The notes beneath the pieces were generated by a model, which saw only the letters and a list, made by a program, of their open reading frames with translations, had not been told where the DNA came from and ran no database searches. A stretch of 64,000 nt of DNA from JBARKJ01 sp049801375. GTDB lineage: Bacteria; Nitrospirota; JACRHJ01. The stretch lies in assembly GCA_049801375.1 (NCBI GenBank), contig JBARKJ010000042.1:83707-147706 (forward strand), read 5' to 3'. Both the position numbers and the translations under genes were made by a program. Below, piece by piece: positions 23,499 through 32,932 of this stretch. Every line of letters begins with the position of its first letter. Within the stretch, counting starts at the first letter, position 1.

Positions 23499-25907
23499 TT
23501 ATTGCTCCCTTATCTCCGCCCCGAGGCGGTCTTTAAGCGCCTCGACGACTTTTTTATGAACGAGGTTGACCTCTTCGTCCGTCAGCGTCCTCTCCGGTGA
23601 ACGATATGTGATGCTATACGCCAGACTCTTCATACCGGCCGGTATCGGTTTCCCTTCGTAATAATCGAAGAGCCTTACGCCTTCAACCAGATCCAGCTTC
23701 AGAGACTCGATCGTCTTTAAAACGGCAAATGAAGTGATATCCGCCGGGATTATCACGGCAATATCGCGCTCCACGGCCGGATACTTGGGAAGCGGCCTGT
23801 ACGATACCTCCTCCGGGCCGACCTCGATAAGTGACTGGAGGTCAAGTTCGAATACATAGACCTCAGGCGGAAGGTCGTACCTGCCGATGACGTCGGGGTG
23901 GATCTGCCCTATATATCCCGCTCCGCTTCCGCCTACCATCAGCCTTGCCGCCTTACCCGGGTGCAGGATAGGCATGTCCTCCGCGGCGGTAAATACTACA
24001 TTCGGCACTCTCAGAGCGTCCAGCAGCTGCTCCACCGCGCCCTTCATGTCATAGAAGTCTACGCTCCTGTCTTTGCCTTCCCACAGCTCCGCCGACTTTA
24101 TTCCGCAGGCCAGCCCGCCGATATTAAACGGCTCATGCGGAAGTCCCGTCCCGGTACGCAGGAACACGCGGGAGAGTTCAAAAATTTTAAGGTTCCTGAC
24201 CCCGCGGCTCAGGTTCCAGGAGAGGTTATTCAGCAGGCTCGGCAGAAGCGAGGTTCGCATAACGGACTGCTCTACGGAGAGCGGGTTCCGAAGGTTTACG
24301 GTCTTCCTCCGGAAGTCGTCCTCAGGCAGGCCCAGCTTGTCGAAGTCGCGCGGGTCCATGAAACTGTAGTTGATGACTTCCGAAAAGCCGGAGTCGTACA
24401 TTGCCTCCCTGGCCCGCTCCGACGCGGCACGCGCTTTGTCCCGCTCTTCCGCCGCCATCATGTATTCCGGCATCGAACTTTTGATCTTGCCGTAGCCGTG
24501 GACCCTCGCGGCCTCCTCGACAAAATCTATCTCCCTCGTCAGGTCCGGCCTGAAAGTCGGCGCCTGGAGTAAGAGCGATTCCGGCCCTTCCTCGTGAATC
24601 TTTATCCGGAGCCGCTTCATTATGTCGGCGATTTCGTCCTTTTCGAGGTCCACCCCGAGAAGGGCGTTCACCCTGGAAGTCCTGAGAGAGACCGTCGGCA
24701 TCTTTACAGGGTTAGGATATTCGTCTATCGCACCGGTCGCTATCGCACCGCCCGCGAGCAGTGCGATCATGGCCGTTGCCCTGCCGAGTGCGTTTATTAC
24801 CCCTTCCGGGTCCGTTCCCCTCTCGAAGCGATGGGACGCCTCGGTGTGGAGTCCGAGCTTTTTGGATGTCTTCCGGACGCTCGACGGGTTGAAATATGCG
24901 GATTCCAGGAAAATGTCGGTGGTATCCTCCGTCACTTCGGAATTTTGGCCTCCCATGACCCCGGCAAGCGCTACCGGCCCCTTGCCATCGCAGATAAGGA
25001 GCATACCTTCGGAAAGTTCCCTCTCCACGCCGTCCAGGGTAGTAAATAATTCACCCTTCTGCGCGCCGCGAACGATTATCTCCTGGCCTGCTAAAAGCTG
25101 GTAATCGAAGGCATGGAGTGGCTGTCCCACCTCCATCATCACGAAATTTGTCGCGTCGACCACGTTGTTTATGCTGCGCACCCCGACTGCCTGGAGGCGC
25201 CTCTGCATCCATAGCGGAGAGGGTCCCACCTTGATTCCAGTAATAAGCCTTCCGGCGTAGCGCGGGCAAAGCTCCTCGTCCTCTACCGTGACTTTCATCC
25301 GCCCGCTGATCGGCGCGCCCGTCTCGGTTATCGTGAATTTCGGAACGTTAAGAGGCTGGCGGGTCAGTGCCGCCGCCTCTCGCGCAATGCCGAGGGTGCA
25401 GAGGCAGTCCGGCCGGTTCGGAGTGACGTTTATCTCCAGCGCCCAGTCGTCCAGGCCCACCGCCTTAACAATATCCTCGCCCACAGTCGCATCTTCCGGG
25501 AGTATCATCAGTCCGGAGGCATCCTTGGCCAGCCCAAGCTCTTTCTCCGAACATAACATCCCAAAAGAGGCGATACCCCTGAGCTTGGCTTTCGCTATTT
25601 TCAGCCCGCCGGGGAGCGTTGCGCCGACCTGGGCCAGCGGGACCTTGTCCCCCGCCTTCATATTCTTCGCGCCGCAGACTATGGACAGTATCTCCGCCCC
25701 GTTATCCACTTCGCAGAGCGTCAGTTTATCTGCGTTGGGGTGAGGGTTCATGGACATTATCCGGCCAACGACAACACCCTGGATGCCTTCGCCTAAATAT
25801 TCAAGGCCCTCCACCTCAAGACCGGCCATCGTCAGCCTGTCGGAGATCTGCTGTACCGTCAGTTCGATATCGACGAATTCTTTTAACCAGTTAAAGCTTA
25901 TCCGCAA
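23499..25907 (-). CDS. pheT: Phenylalanyl-tRNA synthetase beta subunit
   Basis: 802 aa, the normal bacterial length. It has an N-terminal tRNA-binding EMAP-like domain (about 40-150; NPHPNADKLTLCEV), the B3/B4 editing region (RYAGRLITGIKVGPSPLWMQ, LHTEASHRFERGTDPEG), a B5 domain and a C-terminal FDX-ACB anticodon-binding domain (RPLPKYPAVERDIAV). The heterotetramer with PheS charges tRNA-Phe and edits misacylated tyrosine. It lies after pheS and a small membrane-protein gene on the same strand. Confidence 0.96.
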   Translation of the reverse strand: MRISFNWLKEFVDIELTVQQISDRLTMAGLEVEGLEYLGEGIQGVVVGRIMSMNPHPNADKLTLCEVDNGAEILSIVCGAKNMKAGDKVPLAQVGATLPGGLKIAKAKLRGIASFGMLCSEKELGLAKDASGLMILPEDATVGEDIVKAVGLDDWALEINVTPNRPDCLCTLGIAREAAALTRQPLNVPKFTITETGAPISGRMKVTVEDEELCPRYAGRLITGIKVGPSPLWMQRRLQAVGVRSINNVVDATNFVMMEVGQPLHAFDYQLLAGQEIIVRGAQKGELFTTLDGVERELSEGMLLICDGKGPVALAGVMGGQNSEVTEDTTDIFLESAYFNPSSVRKTSKKLGLHTEASHRFERGTDPEGVINALGRATAMIALLAGGAIATGAIDEYPNPVKMPTVSLRTSRVNALLGVDLEKDEIADIMKRLRIKIHEEGPESLLLQAPTFRPDLTREIDFVEEAARVHGYGKIKSSMPEYMMAAEERDKARAASERAREAMYDSGFSEVINYSFMDPRDFDKLGLPEDDFRRKTVNLRNPLSVEQSVMRTSLLPSLLNNLSWNLSRGVRNLKIFELSRVFLRTGTGLPHEPFNIGGLACGIKSAELWEGKDRSVDFYDMKGAVEQLLDALRVPNVVFTAAEDMPILHPGKAARLMVGGSGAGYIGQIHPDVIGRYDLPPEVYVFELDLQSLIEVGPEEVSYRPLPKYPAVERDIAVIIPADITSFAVLKTIESLKLDLVEGVRLFDYYEGKPIPAGMKSLAYSITYRSPERTLTDEEVNLVHKKVVEALKDRLGAEIREQ

Positions 25908-25918
25908 TTTAGTGTCCT

Positions 25919-26380
25919 CTAATACGGCTTTATAGACTTCTCCTTAAGGAAGTCTTCCAGGTCCTTTTTGATGTTACTGGCAAAACCTACCATGTCCATA
26001 GGTATCACGCCCGTCTTCACGACACCTTTCGGCGTGGAGTAGTCGATCAGGAAAAACTCCCGCACATGTCCCTTCTTGTTCCGCACGGCTTTGAAACCGG
26101 CCTTTTGCGCCTTGTCCCATCCGCAGAGTTCCCTTTTCCAGGGGTTTATGCCGTAAACCGTGAAATTTTTTTCATTCCAGTCGAAAACCGGGAACTTCCA
26201 GAACCGGTATATTGCAATTATTACGATAATATTCAGGACGTAGAGAAGCGCGAGAGGCGCGGCGGTATACGGCCCGTGGAACCTCTTAAGCAGGTAGCCC
26301 AGGATGATATCCGCCCCGACGCAGTAAAAGATGACCTCGTTCATCCTCTTCTGGGAGAGGAACATCCGGCCGTGGCGCAT
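25919..26380 (-). CDS. Membrane protein with PH-like cytoplasmic domain, unknown function
   Basis: 153 aa. Two hydrophobic segments (about 16-34 and 40-60) are followed by a soluble beta-rich region (WNEKNFTVYGINPWKRELCGWDKAQKAG), which resembles bacterial PH-like or YcxB-type folds seen after paired TM helices. No specific family was recognised. The ATG shares one base with the pheS stop (TAATG), so it is translated with pheS; pheT starts 11 nt downstream. An insertion of this gene between pheS and pheT is unusual. Confidence 0.65.
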   Translation of the reverse strand: MRHGRMFLSQKRMNEVIFYCVGADIILGYLLKRFHGPYTAAPLALLYVLNIIVIIAIYRFWKFPVFDWNEKNFTVYGINPWKRELCGWDKAQKAGFKAVRNKKGHVREFFLIDYSTPKGVVKTGVIPMDMVGFASNIKKDLEDFLKEKSIKPY

Positions 26381-27471
26381 TAAAATTGCCTTAAGAAGCG
26401 CATGTCGTTTTCATAGAAGAGACGGATATCGTCGATGCCGTACTTCAGCATCGCTATCCGCTCCATTCCAAGGCCGAAGGCAAAGCCGGTGAATTCTTCC
26501 GGGTCGTAACCTACGGCGCGGAAAACCTCCGGGTCCACCATACCCGAACCGAGTATCTCCAGCCACCCGGTGCTCTTGCAGACGCGGCATCCCTTCCCGC
26601 CGCAAATCACGCAGCGGATGTCAACTTCGGCTGAAGGTTCCGTAAACGGGAAGAAGCTTGGCCTGAAGCGAGTGGCCGTCCCGGAGCCGAACATCCGGGA
26701 AATGAAGGTCTCCAGCACGCCCTTCAGGTGCGAAAAATTGATATGCCTGTCCACCATCAGCCCTTCGACCTGGTGGAACATCGGCGTATGGGATACGTCC
26801 GCGTCGCAACGGTAGACTTTTCCGGGCGCTATAACCTGCACCGGCGGGCGGCGCGACTTCATTACCCGTACCTGCACCGGGGAAGTGTGGGTGCGCAGAA
26901 CTACCTCGTCCGACACGTAGAACGTGTCCTGCATATCGCGGGCGGGGTGGTCCTTCGGCATGTTCAGGGTCTCGAAGTTGTAATAATCCAGCTCAACTTC
27001 GGGGCCTTCCGCGACCGAAAACCCCATGTCGCGGAAAATTTCCACAACCTCCAGAGTGACCGAAGTTATGGGATGCGGCCTGCCCACGCCCGGCCTCCTG
27101 CCCGGCAGAGTAATGTCTATTCTCTGCGCGGCAAGTTTTTCCGAACGCTCTTTCGCCGCCAGTTCCTCGCCCTTAATCTTGAGCGCGGCCTCATAGCGCC
27201 CGGCCAGCTCGTTTAAGAGACGTCCCGCCTCTTTGCGGTCTTCAGGGGCTTCCTGAGGAATTTTCTTACGGAGGATGGAGACTATGCCCTTCTTGCCAAA
27301 AAGCTCAAGCTCAATGGCCTTCAGGTCGTCCGTAGAGGACGCATATTTGTTTATGACCTCTTCCGCACCCAGCCCGTCCGAGATGCGGGGTATCAGTTCA
27401 GTCAGCTTCTCCGCGCCCTCCAGGCCGCTTTTGAGGCCCCTTGCTTTTTCCAGAAACTGCTCCAGCGACAC
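26380..27471 (-). CDS. pheS: Phenylalanyl-tRNA synthetase alpha subunit
   Basis: 363 aa from GTG at 27471 with GGAGCGTAA just upstream. An N-terminal coiled coil (about 1-110) is followed by the class II core: motif 2 in TPMFHQVEGLMVDRHINFSHLKG and motif 3 in GFAFGLGMERIAMLKYGIDDIR. A four-cysteine zinc-like segment (RCVICGGKGCRVCKSTGW) marks the long bacterial form. It activates phenylalanine and charges tRNA-Phe together with PheT. A terminator upstream (27519-27553) isolates it from the nitroreductase gene, so it should have its own promoter in the AT-rich gap. Confidence 0.96.
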   Translation of the reverse strand: MSLEQFLEKARGLKSGLEGAEKLTELIPRISDGLGAEEVINKYASSTDDLKAIELELFGKKGIVSILRKKIPQEAPEDRKEAGRLLNELAGRYEAALKIKGEELAAKERSEKLAAQRIDITLPGRRPGVGRPHPITSVTLEVVEIFRDMGFSVAEGPEVELDYYNFETLNMPKDHPARDMQDTFYVSDEVVLRTHTSPVQVRVMKSRRPPVQVIAPGKVYRCDADVSHTPMFHQVEGLMVDRHINFSHLKGVLETFISRMFGSGTATRFRPSFFPFTEPSAEVDIRCVICGGKGCRVCKSTGWLEILGSGMVDPEVFRAVGYDPEEFTGFAFGLGMERIAMLKYGIDDIRLFYENDMRFLRQF

Positions 27472-27518
27472 TTACGCTCCTGATTTGATTTTCGGTTTTA
27501 AATCGAATGATTATATAG

Positions 27519-27553
27519 CAAAAAAGCCTGATTTTCAATAGACAAATCAGGCT
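27519..27553 (-). terminator. Intrinsic terminator after the nitroreductase operon
   Basis: A 10-bp perfect stem (27525-27534 with 27544-27553) with a 9-nt loop; on the minus strand it is followed by a run of T. It separates ruvB-queH-nitroreductase from pheS. Confidence 0.85.
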
Positions 27554-27607
27554 GAAATCACCAGATTCCCGCGTACAAGGGAATGAAGCGGATATCCTAC
27601 GGCTTTG

Positions 27608-28213
27608 TTATAGAAGTATTTCCTGAATCGTCTTTCTGGGCTTCGGCTCCGGCACTTCCGCCGGATAGCCGACGGGCATGAGCGTCACCGGGAATATCCA
27701 GGACGGCAGGCCCAGCAGCAAGGAAATCTTTTCCTTGTCGAAGAGATGAACCCAGCAGGTCCCCAATCCCAAAGATGTCGCGGCAAGCGCGATGTGCTCC
27801 GTGGCGATAGCGGTATTGAATGCGGCGTTTTCTTTATATTTCATAAGCTCTTCCTCCTCGTCTTTCGTGAGGAGGTTGAGACCCATCTTTTTTAAATCAT
27901 CCTGCGAAACCACACCGTTATCCAATAGCTCCCTGAACCTCTCCTTGAGGGTCTTGGAATAGGACATCGTATCTCCGCAGACGATTATCACTGCGGGCGC
28001 CTGCTTGATGTGGTACTGGTTTTTGGAGGCCAGGAATACCTGCTCTTTGAGATTCGGGTCGGTAACCACCTTGAACTTCCACGGCTGGGAGTTCACCCCC
28101 GACGGGGCAAGCCGCGCGGCTTCCAGCAGGAAGTCAATCTGCTCGGTCGAGACCGGGTCCGGCCTGAAATTCCTTATCGCCCTCCGCCCGCGGATCGCCT
28201 CCATAAGGTCCAT
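27608..28213 (-). CDS. Nitroreductase-family flavoprotein
   Basis: 201 aa, a single nitroreductase domain. RRAIRNFRPDPVSTEQID, ARLAPSGVNSQPWKF and the C-terminal glycine-rich GLGTCWVHLF bind FMN. Such enzymes reduce nitro groups, quinones or related substrates with NAD(P)H; the natural substrate cannot be told. It begins 3 nt after the queH stop on the minus strand and ends at the terminator, so it is the last gene of a ruvB-queH-nitroreductase operon. Confidence 0.88.
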   Translation of the reverse strand: MDLMEAIRGRRAIRNFRPDPVSTEQIDFLLEAARLAPSGVNSQPWKFKVVTDPNLKEQVFLASKNQYHIKQAPAVIIVCGDTMSYSKTLKERFRELLDNGVVSQDDLKKMGLNLLTKDEEEELMKYKENAAFNTAIATEHIALAATSLGLGTCWVHLFDKEKISLLLGLPSWIFPVTLMPVGYPAEVPEPKPRKTIQEILL

Positions 28214-28216
28214 GGA

Positions 28217-28783
28217 TTATCCCCCCGCCTTCTCCGGCACGGCAGCCGGCTTCTTTTCTTTTAAGTACCGTTCCTTTTCGCTGTATACGCAGCCGCAGTA
28301 TTTCTGATGGTACATGCCGGTCTCGTGAGATAATTCCTGTCCTTCCTTCCAGCCCTTCCTGAAGTCGCGGTACAAAAATTTAATGCCCAGTTCACGGCCG
28401 ATGACATCCGCGACCTGGACGAGTAAGTCGTGCTTCTGGTACTTGCTGTAAAGGAGCGTCGTGGAAAAGGCGTCGTAGCCGGAGTCCCGCGCCGCCTGTG
28501 CGACCTTCCTTAGACGCATTTCGTAGCAGGCCGCGCACCGCTCTCCCTCATGCCCGACAATCCTCCTGAAAAACTCCTCGATGTCGTATCCTACTTCGCT
28601 CGCGAGCGTCATTTCCTGCGAACGGGCATAGTCTTCCAGGGTTTCCAGCCTTTTCTTGAACTCGGTGTATGGTTGGATGTTCGGGTTGTAAAAAAATCCA
28701 TCCACCTCCATCCCTTCCTCCCGCAGCGACTTCAGCGGAAAGACCAGGCAGGGACCGCAACATATATGCATAAGAATTTTCAT
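28217..28783 (-). CDS. queH: Epoxyqueuosine reductase QueH
   Basis: 188 aa. The N-terminal HICCGPC and later RCAACYEMRL and QKYCGCVYS motifs give the conserved cysteines of QueH (DUF208), which binds a 4Fe-4S cluster and a second iron site. It reduces epoxyqueuosine in tRNA to queuosine, the last step of Q34 modification; it is the non-orthologous substitute for the cobalamin-dependent QueG. Overlaps ruvB by 4 nt. Confidence 0.92.
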   Translation of the reverse strand: MKILMHICCGPCLVFPLKSLREEGMEVDGFFYNPNIQPYTEFKKRLETLEDYARSQEMTLASEVGYDIEEFFRRIVGHEGERCAACYEMRLRKVAQAARDSGYDAFSTTLLYSKYQKHDLLVQVADVIGRELGIKFLYRDFRKGWKEGQELSHETGMYHQKYCGCVYSEKERYLKEKKPAAVPEKAGG

Positions 28784-29793
28784 AGAAGCCTCCCCTGGAC
28801 GCCTTTTTCCCTGCCGTAATGTTTATAGGCCGCCAGCGTCGCAAGCCTGCCCCTGGGCGTCCTCTCTATCAGTCCCTCCTGGATAAGGAAAGGTTCGTAA
28901 ACGTCTTCTATCGTGTCCCGCTCCTCGGCTATTGCTGCGGAAAGAGTATCCACCCCGACGGGCCCGCCGCCGAACTTGTCGATTATCGTAAGCAGGAGCT
29001 TCTTGTCCATGAAATCAAGCCCGCGCTCGTCAACCTCCAGCCTCTTAAGGCCGCTCCTCGCCGCGTCGGCGTCCACGATTTTTTTCCCGTCAACCTGTGC
29101 GAAGTCCCGCACCCGCCGCAGAAGTCTGTTAGCCACTCTTGGAGTCCCCCTTGAACGCCGCGCAATCTCCAGCGCGCCTTCTACGTCAATGCCTATTCCC
29201 AAAAGGTTCGCCGAACGCATGACTATTTTTTTCAGGTCTTCCGGCGGATAAAATTCAAGTCTGGCCGCCACTCCGAACCGCTCCCTAAGCGGAGAAGTCA
29301 AAAGCCCCGCCCTTGTCGTCGCCCCCACCAGGGTAAACGGCGGGAGGTCGAGCTTTATGGAGCGGGCGGACGGCCCCTGCCCTATAATTATATCAAGCTG
29401 GTAATCTTCCATCGCCGGGTAAAGCACTTCCTCGATTACCCGGTTAAGCCTGTGTATCTCGTCCACGAACAGGACGTCGCCCTTCTCAAGGTTAGTGAGA
29501 ATGGCTGCGAGGTCGCCCTGACGCTCGATAACCGGGCCGGAGGTGGTTTTTATATTTACCCCCATCTCCCGCGCGATAATATGCGCCAGCGTGGTCTTCC
29601 CAAGTCCGGGGGGGCCGGAGAAAAGCACGTGGTCCAGCGCCTCGCCCCGCTCCCTGGCTGCCTGGATGAAGACCTTGAGGTTGTCCTTGACCCTGTCCTG
29701 TCCGACGTACTCGTCAAACGACAGCGGCCGAAGCGCCAGGTCGAGGTTTAAATCTTCCGTGTTCTTTTCCGGGCCGATTACTCGTTCGTCCAA
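28780..29793 (-). CDS. ruvB: Holliday junction branch migration ATPase RuvB
   Basis: 337 aa. AAA+ Walker A is in FSGPPGLGKTTLAHII and Walker B in LFVDEIHRLNR; sensor motifs (LVGATTRAGLL, SRGTPRVANRLLRRVRDFAQ) and the winged-helix C-terminus (IEDVYEPFLIQEGLIERTPRGR) are complete. It is the motor that drives branch migration with RuvA. Unusually ruvA and ruvC are about 2 kb away at 31.8-32.9 kb in another transcription unit. Confidence 0.97.
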   Translation of the reverse strand: MDERVIGPEKNTEDLNLDLALRPLSFDEYVGQDRVKDNLKVFIQAARERGEALDHVLFSGPPGLGKTTLAHIIAREMGVNIKTTSGPVIERQGDLAAILTNLEKGDVLFVDEIHRLNRVIEEVLYPAMEDYQLDIIIGQGPSARSIKLDLPPFTLVGATTRAGLLTSPLRERFGVAARLEFYPPEDLKKIVMRSANLLGIGIDVEGALEIARRSRGTPRVANRLLRRVRDFAQVDGKKIVDADAARSGLKRLEVDERGLDFMDKKLLLTIIDKFGGGPVGVDTLSAAIAEERDTIEDVYEPFLIQEGLIERTPRGRLATLAAYKHYGREKGVQGRLL

Positions 29794-29881
29794 AGTTTAC
29801 CTTTGATAGTGCGGCTACTGAAATATCTTCACTAAGCTCCTCAAATATTAGCAAAAAAAGATCCTTATTTCTATAAGAATT

Positions 29882-29906
29882 AAAAAAGCCCGCGTTTCCG
29901 CGGGCT
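29882..29906 (-). terminator. Intrinsic terminator after the peroxiredoxin gene
   Basis: AGCCCGCG and CGCGGGCT form an 8-bp stem (29887-29894 with 29899-29906) around a 4-nt loop; on the minus strand it is followed by TTTTTAATT. Confidence 0.9.
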
Positions 29907-29923
29907 TTCCGCGCCTAAATAAA

Positions 29924-30487
29924 TTATATCTTCCCCACTATGTCCAGCCCCGGCCGGAGTGTGGGCTTTCCAGGCTCCCATGACGCCGGGCATACCTCTC
30001 CTCCCGCCTCGCGGACGAACTTCGCCGCCTGGAGCTTCCGGAACAGCTCCTTTGCGCTCCTGCCGATGCTGTTGTCGTGCATCTCGTATGCCTTCAGGAC
30101 CCCGTCCGGGTCGATAATGAAGCTCCCCCGGAGTGATAGCCCCTCGCCCTCGATATACGTCCCGAACTCCCGGCATACCTTCCCGGCAGGGTCGGCGGCC
30201 ATCGGGTATTTTATCTTCTTTATGGACGGCGAGTTGTCGTGCCAGGCCTTGTGCACGAAGACCGTGTCCGTACTGATGCTCATCAGTTCCGCACCGAGGG
30301 CCTTAAAATCGTCGTACATTTCCGCCGCTTCCTCAAGCTCCGTCGGGCAGATGAACGTAAAATCGGCGGGATAGAAAATGAGGACGAGCCACTTGTCCCG
30401 GTAATTTGAAAATTTAACCTTCTTCGTCTCCTCGTTCTGGTAAACCTCCACCTCCATATCTGCTATCACTTCGCCTATCTTTACCAT
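29924..30487 (-). CDS. Two-cysteine peroxiredoxin (AhpC/Prx1 type)
   Basis: 187 aa. The peroxidatic C47 is in FTFICPTE and the resolving C166 in GEVCPASW, a typical 2-Cys pattern. It reduces H2O2, organic peroxides or peroxynitrite and is regenerated by AhpF or thioredoxin; neither is encoded next to it. GGAGGT precedes the ATG, and a TATAAT lies on the minus strand at 30515-30510 as a candidate -10. A separate transcription unit with its own terminator. Confidence 0.94.
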   Translation of the reverse strand: MVKIGEVIADMEVEVYQNEETKKVKFSNYRDKWLVLIFYPADFTFICPTELEEAAEMYDDFKALGAELMSISTDTVFVHKAWHDNSPSIKKIKYPMAADPAGKVCREFGTYIEGEGLSLRGSFIIDPDGVLKAYEMHDNSIGRSAKELFRKLQAAKFVREAGGEVCPASWEPGKPTLRPGLDIVGKI

Positions 30488-30564
30488 GCGGACACCTCCT
30501 TTTTAAATAATTATAGCAAACAAAATTTGAACCAGGGACTGCACGGATTAACTGGCGGGTGACG

Positions 30565-31689
30565 TTATTTTTTATATGTTATCCTGTAGATTGCGCTTGC
30601 GTAATCGTCCGAAACTAAAAGCGACCCATCCGGCATTACCAGAACGTCCACGGGCCTCCCCCACTCGCTTTCCCCCTGGAGCCATCCCTGGGCGAATATC
30701 TCATACTTGACCGGATGCCTCGTTTTGCTCATCTGAACGAAAGTTACCCGGTATCCGATTTTCTTGCTCCTGTTCCAGGAGCCGTGCTCGGCGACGAATA
30801 CGCCGTTTCTGTACTTCTCCGGGAACATTTTTCCGGTATAGAACCTCATCCCTAAACTTGCCACGTGCGCGGGCAGTTCCAGCTCCGGCAGTGTAAACTC
30901 GGACGCCTTGTGCCCTTTGCCGTATTGCGGGTCGGGGATATTTTTTCCGTGCCAGTACGGGAAGCCGAAATTAAGCCCTTTCTTCGGCGCGCAGTTCAGC
31001 TCGTCAGGCGGCACATTGTCCCCCATCCAGTCCCGGCCGTTGTCGGTAAACCAGAGGAATTTTGTAACCGGGTCCCAGTCGAATCCCACGGTATTCCTTA
31101 CTCCGCGCGCGAAGATCTCAAACCCGTTCCAGCTCGGCCTCATCCTGGTTATGGACGCGAATGGGTCGCCAGGCTCGCAGATGTTGCAGGGCGCGCCGAC
31201 CGGGACGTAGAGATATCCGTCCGGGCCGAACCGGATGAACTTCCAGCCGTGCTGTTTCTTCGTGGGGTACTTGTCATATACCACTACCGGCTTGGGCGGG
31301 TCCTTCAGGTGCAATTCGATATTGTCATAGCGCAGGATGCGGCTTATTTCGGCGACGTATAGCGAGCCGTCCTTGAAGGCGACTCCGTTAGGCTCGTTCA
31401 GGTCTTTGGCGATAATATACATCCCCTCCGCCAGGCCGTCGTTGTCCGGGTCGGTAAGGGCATATACTGCGTGGTTCCTCGTCCCAATGAACAGCGTCCC
31501 CTTGTCTCCCAGCGTCATCGAGCGGGCGCCTTTGACATTGCAGCATTTTCCGGCAAAAAGGCTTATATGGAAACCGGGGGGAAGTTTGATATATTTAAGT
31601 TTGTCAGAAACATCGTCGCTGAAGGCCCGCTGGACTGTTATCAGCCACAGAACGGATACAACCATGAGGAAGAGGGACTTCACACGCAT
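30565..31689 (-). CDS. PQQ-dependent sugar/sorbosone dehydrogenase-like protein, secreted
   Basis: 374 aa. A signal peptide (to about residue 24, QRAFS-DD) is followed by six-blade propeller repeats of the soluble glucose/L-sorbosone dehydrogenase family. KKQHGWKFIRFGPDGYLYV and FARGVRNTVGFDWDP hold the catalytic His and the PQQ/calcium-binding residues found in this family. PQQ synthesis genes are absent from the window, so PQQ may come from elsewhere or the protein may lack cofactor. It likely oxidises an aldose or aldehyde in the periplasm. Neighbouring genes give no functional clue. Confidence 0.82.
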   Translation of the reverse strand: MRVKSLFLMVVSVLWLITVQRAFSDDVSDKLKYIKLPPGFHISLFAGKCCNVKGARSMTLGDKGTLFIGTRNHAVYALTDPDNDGLAEGMYIIAKDLNEPNGVAFKDGSLYVAEISRILRYDNIELHLKDPPKPVVVYDKYPTKKQHGWKFIRFGPDGYLYVPVGAPCNICEPGDPFASITRMRPSWNGFEIFARGVRNTVGFDWDPVTKFLWFTDNGRDWMGDNVPPDELNCAPKKGLNFGFPYWHGKNIPDPQYGKGHKASEFTLPELELPAHVASLGMRFYTGKMFPEKYRNGVFVAEHGSWNRSKKIGYRVTFVQMSKTRHPVKYEIFAQGWLQGESEWGRPVDVLVMPDGSLLVSDDYASAIYRITYKK

Positions 31690-31777
31690 GGTTCGCCTCC
31701 TTTTTAAGCGACGCTTATATGCTTATGTTATATACAAGTATAGCGCGGAATGGGAATTTGAAAAGTCAGGCGGGAAA

Positions 31778-32377
31778 TCAGCGGGACAATACTTTCAGCG
31801 CTTCCTTTATCAACGCCTCCAGCGCCATATCCTCGCCGCCCACGGCACAGATTTTTTTGACCGCGTCTTCGGCCATATTCTTTTTATAGCCGAGATTAAC
31901 CAGCGCGGATACGGCCTCGTCCCTCTGCCGGCTGGGCGCTCCCAGTACGCACGGGCCGGATTCCGTAGCACCGAGAGCTGCGACTTTATCCTTTAATTCC
32001 AGGATAACCCGCGCGGCGGTCTTCGGCCCCACGCCCGGTATGGTTGAGATTTTCTTCTGGTCGCCCCGCGCAATCGCGTCGGCAAGCTCTCCGGCGGGAA
32101 GACCGGAGATGATAGCGAGCGCGACCTTCGGGCCAATGCCGGATACGGCGGTGAGCGCGAGGAACAGTTCCTTTTCCTTTAACGTGAGGAAGCCGTAGAG
32201 AAGAAGCGCGTCCTCGCGGACGTGGGTGTGGATATTTAGCGAAACCTGGCTCCCGACATCGGGCAGGCCATAGAAAGTGGACAGCGGAATCGAAGCCCGG
32301 TAGCCGACACCGTGGACATCGATTACGACACTGCCAGGGTCCTTTACGAGCAGGTTTCCAGTCAGGCGGGCGATCAT
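31778..32377 (-). CDS. ruvA: Holliday junction-binding protein RuvA
   Basis: 199 aa. N-terminal OB domain (MIARLTGNLLVKDPGSVVIDVHGVGYRASIP), tandem helix-hairpin-helix motifs (LTAVSGIGPKVALAII and ISTIPGVGPKTAARVILELK), and a C-terminal RuvB-contacting domain (ALVNLGYKKNMAEDAV). It holds the four-way junction for RuvB. It overlaps ruvC by 4 nt. Confidence 0.97.
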   Translation of the reverse strand: MIARLTGNLLVKDPGSVVIDVHGVGYRASIPLSTFYGLPDVGSQVSLNIHTHVREDALLLYGFLTLKEKELFLALTAVSGIGPKVALAIISGLPAGELADAIARGDQKKISTIPGVGPKTAARVILELKDKVAALGATESGPCVLGAPSRQRDEAVSALVNLGYKKNMAEDAVKKICAVGGEDMALEALIKEALKVLSR

Positions 32378-32898
32378 GTGTGGGTTTTTCTGCCGCTGCC
32401 GGACGGGCGGGAGAGAATAGTCTCCTTCATCCTCGAACTGTGGATATGGCAGATCGCGCAGGCAAGGGCGTCCGAGGCGTCGAACGGCTCCGGGAGTTTA
32501 TTCAGTTTCAGGAGGGTCTTAACCATCTGCTGTACCTGCGCCTTATCCGCGCCGCCATATCCCACCACGGCCTGCTTTATTTCTGTGGGGGTGTACTCGA
32601 AAATGGGAAGGTCGAGGTTCGCCGCCGCGAGAAGCGCGACGCCCCTTGCGTGACCAAGCTTCAGGGCGGACTGGACGTTCTTGGCGAAAAAGACGTTCTC
32701 TACCGCCACCGCGTCCGGCTTATGCCGTGCAATGACTTCTCCCAGCCCTTCGTACATTTTCTTCAGGCGGTGGGGAAAAGACAGGCGGGAAGAGGCCGTG
32801 ACGCGCCCGGCTTCCACAAAAAAAATACGGTTTCCCTCTTCGTCCACGACGCCGAAACCGCTCGCAACGCTTCCAGGATCGATACCAAGGATACGCAT
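32374..32898 (-). CDS. ruvC: Holliday junction resolvase RuvC
   Basis: 174 aa from ATG at 32898 with GGGGAG just upstream; a GTG four codons earlier is less likely. The RNase H-like core starts MRILGIDPGS (first catalytic Asp) and has AVENVFFAKNVQSALKLG (Glu) and PEPFDASDALACAICH (Asp pair). It cuts Holliday junctions after RuvAB branch migration. It sits between yebC and ruvA, the commonest order in proteobacteria. Confidence 0.96.
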   Translation of the reverse strand: MRILGIDPGSVASGFGVVDEEGNRIFFVEAGRVTASSRLSFPHRLKKMYEGLGEVIARHKPDAVAVENVFFAKNVQSALKLGHARGVALLAAANLDLPIFEYTPTEIKQAVVGYGGADKAQVQQMVKTLLKLNKLPEPFDASDALACAICHIHSSRMKETILSRPSGSGRKTHT

Positions 32899-32932
32899 AT
32901 TACTCCCCACCCCCGTCTTTGACGGCGCCCTC

